Virus record (IMG/VR): IMGVR_UViG_3300021197_000355
Location: 1-48,630 of that record
From: a virus
DNA length: 48,630 bases
Strand: one strand, 5' to 3'
Below are positions 31,760 to 40,000 of this stretch, piece after piece. Below the pieces are notes generated by a model, which was not told the DNA's origin, made no database searches, and worked only from the letters and a program-made list of their open reading frames with translations. How positions within the stretch are numbered: the stretch's first letter is position 1; every line of letters starts with the position of its first letter. The position numbers and the translations under genes were made by a program.

Positions 31760-31913
31760 TGCGGCAGGAAATTATACTAAGTCTGCTATGCGTAAGCGTC
31801 TTGTCTCATCCATTAAAGCTGGCGGCAAAGGTGGAAAACCTGGACAGTGGTCGGCTCGTAAAGCACAAATGGTCGCAAAGCAGTATAAAGCAAAAGGTGG
31901 AGGGTATAAATAA
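31728..31913 (+). CDS. Small basic protein with PGQWSARKAQ motif, 61 aa
   Basis: GTG start at 31728 inside the DUF1127 gene gives MPKSKTKSTVNAAGNYTK, then MRKRLVSSIKAGGKGGKPGQWSARKAQMVAKQYKAKGGGYK. The GGKPGQWSARKAQ...YKxxGGGY block is well conserved in marine phages and large DNA viruses (I believe annotated DUF5872). No function is proven; the charge suggests nucleic-acid contact. The GTG start is supported because the conserved VNAAGNYTK segment lies before the first ATG. Confidence 0.7.
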   Translation: MPKSKTKSTVNAAGNYTKSAMRKRLVSSIKAGGKGGKPGQWSARKAQMVAKQYKAKGGGYK

Positions 31914-32087
31914 ATGAAGGTTGATGCCCCAAAAGGATATCACTGGATGAAACAACCTAAGGGTGGATTCAAACTTATGAAACATAAAGGTAAGTTTGTT
32001 CCACACAAAGGTGCAAGTTTAAAAGTAGATTTTCCAATACAAAAGGTACACAGTGATGGCCCTAGCAAAAAGTCAAAAAAGTCTTAA
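31914..32087 (+). CDS. Small basic protein, 57 aa
   Basis: ATG follows the previous stop directly, with GGAGGG 9 bases upstream. The sequence MKVDAPKGYHWMKQPKGGFKLMKHKGKFVPHKGA is a Lys/Gly-rich beta-like segment, and the protein ends KKSKKS. Below the size limit of most gene callers, but start, spacing and the overlap with the next gene fit the local pattern. Confidence 0.55.
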   Translation: MKVDAPKGYHWMKQPKGGFKLMKHKGKFVPHKGASLKVDFPIQKVHSDGPSKKSKKS

Positions 32088-32331
32088 GTCTTGGACTAAA
32101 CAAAAATGGCGAACTAAAAGTGGAAAGCCTAGTGCTAAAACTGGTGAACGCTATTTACCTGATAAGGCTATTAAGTCTCTTAGCAGCAGTGAGTATGCCT
32201 CTACAACCAGAGCTAAACGAAAAGGCACGAAGGCAGGTAAGCAGCATGTGGCTCAGCCTAAAAACATTGCAAAGAAAACCAAACCCTTTAGAGCCGCTAA
32301 GGGTGGAGTGGTAAAAAGGAAAAAGAAATAA
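32056..32331 (+). CDS. Small basic protein, 91 aa, conserved in marine phages
   Basis: The start is ATG at 32056 (a GTG lies one codon before). The protein MALAKSQKSLKSWTKQKWRT, then TGERYLPDKAIKSLSSSEYASTTRAKRKGTKAGKQHVAQPKNIAKKTK, is a conserved marine phage pattern, probably DNA-binding on account of its charge. It ends AAKGGVVKRKKK. Function unknown. Confidence 0.65.
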   Translation: MALAKSQKSLKSWTKQKWRTKSGKPSAKTGERYLPDKAIKSLSSSEYASTTRAKRKGTKAGKQHVAQPKNIAKKTKPFRAAKGGVVKRKKK

Positions 32332-32591
32332 TGTTCACTGACTATAAAGAAGTTTTAGAAAAATCTCACTACTCAGTAACTGAAAATACAGTTTATAGTC
32401 CACAAGGTCAGCCTATTGCAGGTGTAGACGCTTATGGTCAAGTGTGGTACAAAGACCTTTTTGTAGAAGAGGTTTGTAAACAAAAGGTAGAAGTAGTTCG
32501 TGCCAGAGATTCTAAAGGTCACTATATAGCAGATGATCCTAACACACCTGAAAACGAAGCTTGGACTACAAAAAAGAAGAAAAAGAAATGA
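32331..32591 (+). CDS. Hypothetical protein, 86 aa
   Basis: Starts MFTDYKEVLEKSHYSVTENTVYSPQGQPIAGVDAYGQVWYKD, a beta-rich region. The end, VVRARDSKGHYIADDPNTPENEAWTTKKKKKK, contains the (R/K)DxxGx(Y/F)xADDP(N/S)TPxxNEAW motif seen in small phage proteins next to terminase genes. It is coupled to the terminase small subunit by ATGA. Confidence 0.6.
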   Translation: MFTDYKEVLEKSHYSVTENTVYSPQGQPIAGVDAYGQVWYKDLFVEEVCKQKVEVVRARDSKGHYIADDPNTPENEAWTTKKKKKK

Positions 32592-32956
32592 GTCGTAATC
32601 TTACAGGAAAACAACAAAAGTTTTTAGATGTGCTCTTTGAGGAAGCTCAGGGCAACCCAGTTAAAGCAATTAAGCTTGCTGGATATGCTGAGGGTACATC
32701 TTCTACCACAGTTATGAATACTCTAATTGATGAAGTTGCAGATCTGACTAAACGTTTTATTGCAACTCGTGGACCACAAGCAGCTTGGTCTATGATGGAG
32801 ATTATGAGTAATCCTACTAACCTTGGTAATAAAGAAAAGATGGCTGCTGCAAAAGATTTTCTTGATCGAGCTGGTTTTGCTAAGACTGAAAAGGTTGAAG
32901 TTAAATCAGAAAGTCCTTTGTTCATTTTGCCACCAAAGACGAATGAAGACGAGTAA
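32588..32956 (+). CDS. terS: Terminase small subunit
   Basis: The 122-residue protein has an N-terminal HTH (LTGKQQKFLDVLFEEAQGNPVKAIKLAGYAEGTSSTTVMNTL), then helices for oligomerisation (KEKMAAAKDFLDRAGF) and a C-terminal tail (ESPLFILPPK). TerS rings recognise phage DNA for packaging and stimulate the large subunit encoded shortly after. ATG at 32588 overlaps the preceding stop; an earlier in-frame ATG at 32561 lies inside the poly-Lys codons of the neighbour and is less likely. Confidence 0.78.
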   Translation: MSRNLTGKQQKFLDVLFEEAQGNPVKAIKLAGYAEGTSSTTVMNTLIDEVADLTKRFIATRGPQAAWSMMEIMSNPTNLGNKEKMAAAKDFLDRAGFAKTEKVEVKSESPLFILPPKTNEDE

Positions 32957-33356
32957 AGTCTGGAAGCTCCCTGCCCCTGAAGTAGTTGGGGGAGAAAAGG
33001 TTTGGCATCCTGTAGTTAGGGTAGGCAGAACAATTCCATTTGGGTACGAAGAAGACCCTAACGATCCTGATATACTTTTACCTGTAGAGGAAGAGCTTGA
33101 GCTTTATGAACAAGCTAAAAAGTTTCTTAAACAGTATAGTTACCGTGATGTAGCTAACTGGTTAAGTAATGAATCTGGTAGGTACTTATCCCACGTAGGA
33201 TTATATAAGAGAGTTAAACTTGAGCACAAACGTAAGAAAGAAGCTTCAAACCAGCGCTACCTTGCCCAGCGATACAAAGAGGCGCTCGAAAAAGCGGAAA
33301 AGCTTGAAGCCCAAATCAGAAGTGGTATCGGCGCAACCGAAGCCTCCCCCAATTGA
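32943..33356 (+). CDS. HTH-containing protein between terminase subunits, 137 aa
   Basis: ATG at 32943 overlaps the end of terS. The sequence WKLPAPEVVGGEKVWHPVVRVGRTIPFGYEEDPNDPDILLPV is followed by an HTH-like unit (KKFLKQYSYRDVANWLSNESGRYLSHVGLYKRVK) and a Lys/Glu coiled coil. The HTH resembles resolvase-type units. Its constant neighbourhood with terminase in marine phages, as I recall, suggests a packaging or DNA-recognition role. It overlaps the terL frame by 137 bases if the TTG start is used. Confidence 0.65.
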   Translation: MKTSKVWKLPAPEVVGGEKVWHPVVRVGRTIPFGYEEDPNDPDILLPVEEELELYEQAKKFLKQYSYRDVANWLSNESGRYLSHVGLYKRVKLEHKRKKEASNQRYLAQRYKEALEKAEKLEAQIRSGIGATEASPN

Positions 33357-34764
33357 TGTAGAGCAGGCTCAAAGAGAAATAATCTTTCAGCCTAACTCTG
33401 GTCCACAGACAGATTTTTTATCTGCTACAGAACAGGAAGTGTTGTATGGAGGATCTGCTGGTGGTGGTAAATCATATGCAATGGTTGCTGACCCAGTACG
33501 ATACCTGAATAACCCACAAGCAAGAATGCTGCTTGTACGGAGAAGCACAGAAGAATTACGTGAACTTATTTCAGTTTCAAAAGAGTTGTACCCAAAAGCA
33601 ATTCCTGGAATTAAGTTTATGGAACGAGACAAAACTTGGGTAGCTCCCTCAGGTGCAACACTGTGGATGTCTTACCTTGACCGTGATGATGATGTTATGC
33701 GTTACCAAGGTCAGGCCTTTAACTGGATTGGATTTGACGAACTTACTCAGTGGCCTACTCCCTATCCGTGGAACTATATGCGTTCACGTTTGAGAAGTAC
33801 TTCAGCTAGTGGACTACCTTTGTATATGAGGGCTACAAGCAACCCAGGAGGACCAGGACACGCTTGGGTTAAGAAGACCTTTATTGATCCTGGATCGCAT
33901 AATAAACCTTTTTGGGCTACGGATATAGAAAGTGGAAACGTTATTGCTTGGCCGAAAGGTCATAGTAGAGAGGGTGAGCCTCTGTTCAAAAGAAAATTTA
34001 TACCAGCCACCCTCTTTGATAATCCCTACTTGGCAGAAGATGGCATGTATGAAGCCAACCTTTTGTCGTTACCTGAACACCAACGTAGGCAATTGCTTGA
34101 AGGTGATTGGGATATAAATGAAGGAGCTGCATTTCCTGAGTTTAACCGTAACATACATGTTATAGAACCCTACGACATACCAAACAGTTGGGTAAAATTT
34201 AGAGCTTGCGATTATGGTTATGGTTCTCATACAGGGGTAATGTGGTTTACCGTAACTCCCTCTGAACAAGTTGTTGTGTACAGAGAGTTATATGTATCTA
34301 AGGTCACTGCTGATAACTTAGCAGATATGATTTTAGAAATAGAAGATGGGGAGAAAATGCGGTATGGAGTTTTGGACTCTTCTCTTTGGCATAATCGTGG
34401 TGATACTGGCCCTAGCCTTGCTGAACAAATGATTATGAAAGGTTGTAGATGGAGACCCTCAGACCGTTCAAGAGGATCTAGAATTGCAGGTAAGAATGAA
34501 ATTCATAGAAGACTACAAGTGGATGAGTTTACAGAAGAACCAAGACTGGTATTTTTTAATAATTGCCACAATACCATATCTCAGCTACCTGCCATACCTT
34601 TGGATAAAAATAACCCAGAAGATGTAGACACAAATGCAGAAGACCACTTGTATGATGCATTACGTTATGGTATAATGACTAGACCACGCAGTAGTTTATT
34701 TGACTTTGACCCCAATGTAACTCGTACAGGATTTCAAGTTTCAGACTCAACGTTTGGCTATTAA
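33220..34764 (+). CDS. terL: Terminase large subunit
   Basis: The packaging motor ATPase and nuclease. Walker A is YGGSAGGGKSYA (Lys84, counted from the TTG) and Walker B is FNWIGFDELTQ (Asp173, Glu174), followed by the coupling motif ATSNPGGPG. The nuclease half contains RACDYGYG and EDHLYDALRYG. The first in-frame start is a TTG at 33220; a GTG at 33322 (MVSAQPKPPPIDVEQA) is an alternative and would reduce the overlap with the upstream gene from 137 to 35 bases. There is no in-frame ATG before the ATPase core, so a non-ATG start is certain. Confidence 0.9.
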   Translation: MSTNVRKKLQTSATLPSDTKRRSKKRKSLKPKSEVVSAQPKPPPIDVEQAQREIIFQPNSGPQTDFLSATEQEVLYGGSAGGGKSYAMVADPVRYLNNPQARMLLVRRSTEELRELISVSKELYPKAIPGIKFMERDKTWVAPSGATLWMSYLDRDDDVMRYQGQAFNWIGFDELTQWPTPYPWNYMRSRLRSTSASGLPLYMRATSNPGGPGHAWVKKTFIDPGSHNKPFWATDIESGNVIAWPKGHSREGEPLFKRKFIPATLFDNPYLAEDGMYEANLLSLPEHQRRQLLEGDWDINEGAAFPEFNRNIHVIEPYDIPNSWVKFRACDYGYGSHTGVMWFTVTPSEQVVVYRELYVSKVTADNLADMILEIEDGEKMRYGVLDSSLWHNRGDTGPSLAEQMIMKGCRWRPSDRSRGSRIAGKNEIHRRLQVDEFTEEPRLVFFNNCHNTISQLPAIPLDKNNPEDVDTNAEDHLYDALRYGIMTRPRSSLFDFDPNVTRTGFQVSDSTFGY

Positions 34765-34773
34765 GGATAAAAT

Positions 34774-36870
34774 ATGGAAGAAGAATTTGAAGATATGATT
34801 ATGGATATGGAGGATTCAACCTCTATTGAAGATATGAAAGCAGAAGAACTTTCTGATCCAAAAGCTGGACAAATTGTTAGTTTTGTACAAGAAAAATACT
34901 CTAGGGCTGAAACTGCTAGAGAAACAGAAGAACAGCGTTGGATTCAAGCTTATAGAAATTACCGTGGTATATATGGCCCTGATGTACAGTTTACATCTAC
35001 CGAAAAATCTCAAGTCTTTGTAAAAGTAACTAAAACAAAAGTACTTGCTGCGTATGGACAAATTGCAGAAGTTTTATTTGGTGGCAACAAGTTCCCTATC
35101 AGTATTGATCCAACTGTACTTCCAGATGGGGTTGAAGAGACAGTAAACTTTGAAACCAATCCAGATCAAGTTAAAGCTGAACAAGGATTACCTGATCTAC
35201 TTCCTGGAGAAACTTACCAAGATTTTCAAGAACGTTTAGCAGGAATACAAAAAGATCTTCAACCTGTAATAGACAAAGTAGAATCTGGACCTGCTAAGAC
35301 TCCTACCTCTCCACAGTTTTTTCCTGCAGAAGTTGCAGCTAAAAAGATGGAGAAGAAAATCCATGACCAGTTAGAAGAGTCTCACGCAAAGAAACACCTA
35401 CGAGCAGCAGCTTTTGAATCAGCTTTGTTTGGTACTGGTATTATGAAAGGTCCATTTGCTGTAGACAAAGAGTATGCAAACTGGGATGAAGAAGGAAACT
35501 ATTCTCCTACTTTTAAAACTATTCCCCAAACTACAAGTGTTTCTATCTGGAACTTCTACCCTGATCCAGATGCAGCAACAATGGAAGAAGCTGAGTATGT
35601 TGTAGAGCGCCACAAGATGTCACGTTCTCAACTACGAGCACTTAAGAACCGTCCATACTTCCGTAAGAATGCCCTAGACAATGCACTAAGTCTTGGAGAG
35701 TCCTACACAAAAGAGTGGTGGGAACAGGCTATGGAAGATGATGCAAATGAATCTAAGTCAGAACGTTTTGAGGTTCTTGAGTTCTGGGGTTTTGTAGATA
35801 CAGATATCCTAGAGGAACAGGATATTGATATTCCTAAAGAGCTTAAGGGTGCGGAACAACTAAGTGTTAATGTCTGGGTATGTAATGGTCAAGTACTACG
35901 TTTGGTAATGAATCCTTTCACTCCTGCTTACATTCCGTATTTTGCCGCCCCTTATGAGATGAATCCTTACAGTGTGTTTGGTGTAGGTATTGCAGAGAAT
36001 ATGGATGATACCCAAACTCTTATGAATGGGTTTATGCGTATGGCAGTAGATAACGCAGCACTATCAGGAAACTTACTTATTGAAGTAGATGAAACTAATC
36101 TAGTTCCTGGCCAAGACTTGTCCGTGTACCCTGGAAAAGTGTTTCGCAGACAGGGGGGAGCACCTGGACAGGCAATCTTCGGCACAAAGTTTCCTAATGT
36201 AAGTTCAGAAAACATGATGATGTTTGATAAATCAAGGGTATTAGCAGATGAGAGTACAGGATTTCCTTCGTTCGCACATGGGCAAACTGGAGTATCAGGA
36301 GTGGGAAGGACTGCTTCTGGCATCAGTATGCTTATGTCTGCAGCTAACGGCAGTATACGAAATGTTGTCAAGAACATAGATGACTACTTGCTTGCACCAC
36401 TAGGTAAAGCTTTCTTTAACTTTAATATGCAGTTTGACTTTGACCAAGAGATTAAAGGTGATCTAGAAATTAAAGCTCGTGGTACTGAAAGCTTGATGGC
36501 TAATGAAGTACGTAGCCAACGACTAATGCAATTCCTGCAAGTTGTACAAAATCCAGCACTAGCACCATTTGCTCGTATGGATTACATTGTACGTGAGATT
36601 GCTAAGTCTATGGATCTTGATCCTGATAAAGTTGGAAACAATATGGCACAAGCAGCAGTACAAGCTGAGATCCTAAAAGAGTTCCAAGCACAGAACCCAC
36701 CACAACCAGAACCAGGAGTTCCACCACAGGCTGGTCCTCAGGGCGCTCCTGCTGGTGCACAGGTGCAGGATACCTCTGGAGCAGGGGGTGGGACTATAGG
36801 AACTGGTACAGCGCCTCAGCCAGGAGAACAGGGCTTCTCAGGTAATACTGGCCCACAACAGGTACAATGA
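34774..36870 (+). CDS. Portal protein
   Basis: The 698-residue protein has the podovirus portal layout: an acidic N-terminus, RWIQAYRNYRGIYGP and a conserved KVTKTKVLAAYGQIAEVLFGG region, a wing with SIWNFYPDPDA, and a C-terminal Pro/Gln/Gly-rich tail (PQPEPGVPPQAGPQGAPAGA). It follows terL at the expected place, with AGGA before the ATG. The portal forms the dodecameric DNA channel of the head. Confidence 0.85.
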   Translation: MEEEFEDMIMDMEDSTSIEDMKAEELSDPKAGQIVSFVQEKYSRAETARETEEQRWIQAYRNYRGIYGPDVQFTSTEKSQVFVKVTKTKVLAAYGQIAEVLFGGNKFPISIDPTVLPDGVEETVNFETNPDQVKAEQGLPDLLPGETYQDFQERLAGIQKDLQPVIDKVESGPAKTPTSPQFFPAEVAAKKMEKKIHDQLEESHAKKHLRAAAFESALFGTGIMKGPFAVDKEYANWDEEGNYSPTFKTIPQTTSVSIWNFYPDPDAATMEEAEYVVERHKMSRSQLRALKNRPYFRKNALDNALSLGESYTKEWWEQAMEDDANESKSERFEVLEFWGFVDTDILEEQDIDIPKELKGAEQLSVNVWVCNGQVLRLVMNPFTPAYIPYFAAPYEMNPYSVFGVGIAENMDDTQTLMNGFMRMAVDNAALSGNLLIEVDETNLVPGQDLSVYPGKVFRRQGGAPGQAIFGTKFPNVSSENMMMFDKSRVLADESTGFPSFAHGQTGVSGVGRTASGISMLMSAANGSIRNVVKNIDDYLLAPLGKAFFNFNMQFDFDQEIKGDLEIKARGTESLMANEVRSQRLMQFLQVVQNPALAPFARMDYIVREIAKSMDLDPDKVGNNMAQAAVQAEILKEFQAQNPPQPEPGVPPQAGPQGAPAGAQVQDTSGAGGGTIGTGTAPQPGEQGFSGNTGPQQVQ

Positions 36871-37079
36871 AACTGGTCGTGAATAATACTTTAAAACCTT
36901 TTGTAAATAACCCTGAGCTATATAACCCTTTTCTAGAAGAAGTTGATGAAAGGATTATGTTTGCTCAGATAGCTCTTGAACAGTCTAGAGAACCAGATGA
37001 GTTGTTTAGATTACAGGGTGAGATACGTGCACTCAGGTCACTATTAAGATTGAGAGATAAAATTAATGGCAGCTCCTGA
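36867..37079 (+). CDS. Small helical protein, 70 aa
   Basis: ATGA overlap with the portal gene and a 14-base overlap with the next gene. The sequence FLEEVDERIMFAQIALEQSREPDELFRLQGEIRALRSLLRLRDKI forms a long helical hairpin. Similar short proteins lie downstream of portal genes in other marine podoviruses, but their job is not known to me. Confidence 0.65.
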   Translation: MKLVVNNTLKPFVNNPELYNPFLEEVDERIMFAQIALEQSREPDELFRLQGEIRALRSLLRLRDKINGSS

Positions 37080-40000
37080 TACATCCCTAAGACCTAAAGC
37101 TAGGCCTGAGTCTCAGACAGAGCGTATGCTCAAACCTAAGACTATAACTCAAGTTAAGAAAGACTTGCAGCAAAAACAACTTGTAGCAGATTTTGGAGAT
37201 GTTGAATTTAGAGCCGATTTAGAGCCACAATTTTCTTGGAATCCTCTAGCTAGGCTAGGGTACGATCCGAAGAAAGCTAAAGTCTTACCCTCTAACCTTC
37301 TCGAACCTAACAATGCGTATGCAATTCCTGATAGTTCAACTGCAGAACGTATTACAAATGCATCAGAATTTAAAAGAAGTGACCCTTTAGAGGTTGAAAG
37401 AATTAATCCAGGAGATGTAGTTACTAAAGGTCCAACTGCAGTTTCTCCTGTCTGGTCTCACGAATTTACTCATAAAGGTATTGAAAGGTTAAAAGAATAC
37501 TTAGATGAAGATCCAGAATTTTTTAAAGGGAAGTATGGAGAAAAAACTTTTAATTTAATTAATAAAATTTCTAAAGGGGGTAAAGAAGCAAAGGATGGTA
37601 ATGAACGGGTCACTGAATTTTTTGATTACTTAGAAGACACTATTAATGTTCCTGGATATACTGTTTCAAAAAAACAAATAGACAAAAGTTTAGAAATTCC
37701 TGATATTAAACCAGAAACACAAAGGCTTTTAAGAGAGAAAGATTTTAATAAGGATGGTCAGATTTCTGCTATGGAATTTGGACAGGATACTTTTTTTGCT
37801 AATTCTAATCAAAGTACGAATAGAAAAGATTTTCAAAACTACCTTAAGTTCCCTGATAATAAGTCCTACAAAAGATACATAAAAAGTTTATATCCAGGTC
37901 TTGTGGGAGCTGTACAGGCAGCACAAGATTTACTTGAAGCTCAAGGAGAAGTGCCAAAGGTTAAGAAAAAAACTTTAAGTTTTTGGGAAAAGGTAGCAAA
38001 ACATTTTGGATATAGTAGATTAGGTTTTAACGAAGGTGGAGATGTAATAGGCCCAAAGTCTGAGCTAGAGAGACAGCGAGAAGTAAATATAGCTGAACAG
38101 ATGGCTACTCTTCCTAAGAAAAAAGATGAGTACAAACCATCTGTAGATCCTCAGAAAGAAGAGATTATAAAAAAGTATAATCTAGACGGTGCTAGGTCTG
38201 GTTGGCAAGTTGGTCCTACCGCATTTCATACTATTTATAAAAACCTCCCAACTAACTTTAGACTTCTTACAGAGTTTATCCTTGGTAAAGATACACCTAT
38301 CACTATGGCAGATTTTACTAAAGATGAACTAGTTTCAATGATAGCTCTTTCAGAGAATCAAGAAAAAAATAAACTTAACCTTAAAAACAGAAAGTTAAAA
38401 AATCAACCTGAAAATGTAACAACAGTTACTACTTATAAACTTAAACCTACTGATAGGTATCCTGATTGGGTTGAAAGTAATCCATACTTTAGAGCTATGG
38501 CACACAGTCTTTTTAGCCCTGAATACCAAGTACGTACAACTTTAGGTAAGTATGATACAGAAGATACTCCTTCAAGTCTCATAGTAAAAGATGCATACGA
38601 TATGAATATTGGACAAAGGAGCTTACCTAAACTTGGTAATCGTAAAGATTTAACAGAAGTGTTAGACTACATGCGAATTGATCCTGAAATGGCAGGAGAG
38701 TTTATAGCAAATGTTTTTAGACCTAACCCACAAGATTCAAGAAAGATTGACTTAGTAATACCAAAAAGAAAAAAGGTTGAAAATTTTAACGAAGGTGGTG
38801 ATGTATCAGCTCAAATGCAATCTATGATGATACCTTCTGCAGATGAGGACACTCGTTCTACGGAAGAATACTTACAGCACCCTTTAGAGACTGTTCCTTT
38901 CTTTCAAAGACCTATAGGATCTAGCACAAAAGATTTAAAAATTGGTGAAGATGATGCAGGTAATCCAGTTTTCCAAACTTCTATGGGAAATGAGTATACA
39001 GTAAAACTAAATCCTGATCAAAGAACTTTAAGAAAAAAAGTATCTGATGCAATACCTGCAGTCAAAGAAGCTGTAACAGATTACATAGAAGATCCTAAAC
39101 TTCCTACCAAAGAACAGCTATCAGAGTTTGCTAAACAGGCAGGGCAATCTGCAGTAGAATCTGTAGAAGATCTTGGGGATCTTATGTTTAAGGGAGAGGG
39201 TACTACTGGAGATGTTTTCGGTGCAGCTTTAAGTGTTGGTGCTGCATCTGTACCCTTTGATGTACCTAAAGGTGCATTAAGAATATTTGGTGGGGTTAAT
39301 GCAGAAGGTACTGCAAAAGATAAAAATCTTAAAAAAGCAATAAAACTTTTAAAAAAGTCTGGTGTAGATCCTACGTCTGGTCCGTCAAATGCACGACCAG
39401 TTTATAAAGAATTGGATATTTACGAGGTAAATAAAGATATTTGGGAGAAAACTGGTTGGTACGTAGATCCAACGGACGGACAGTGGCGTTTTGAAATAGA
39501 CGATAGTAAATCTAACTTAAAAGATTTTAAATCTGTTTTTAAAACTAATAAAAATCCTGATGATCCTGCTGATGATCCTAACTTATCGTCCAGTTTTTTT
39601 GAAGAGTTGGGTAAAGTTGCCCGTAGTAGAGAGGATGGAGTATACAATAAACTCGGTAATGTTTTAGAACACGAGGAGTTTTTTAAAAGATATCCAGATC
39701 TAAAAGATGTTGATGTTATTTTTTATAGTGACCCCAGTCAAAGAAATCTTTTAGGGTCTGCTAGTGAAGACGAAATTTTTGTAAATGTTTCTGCATATAG
39801 AGACTATGAAAATATTAAAAGCACTCTTCTTCACGAAATACAGCATATAATTCAGGCCGAAGAAGATTTTGTTCCTGGTGCAAGTTCAAAATATATTCCA
39901 AATTTTTTAACTGAAAACAAATCAAGAGAAATTAAAACTAAAATAGACCCTTTAAAAGTACAAGAAAGAAAACTGCAAGCAGAGTTAGATCTTTTAATTC

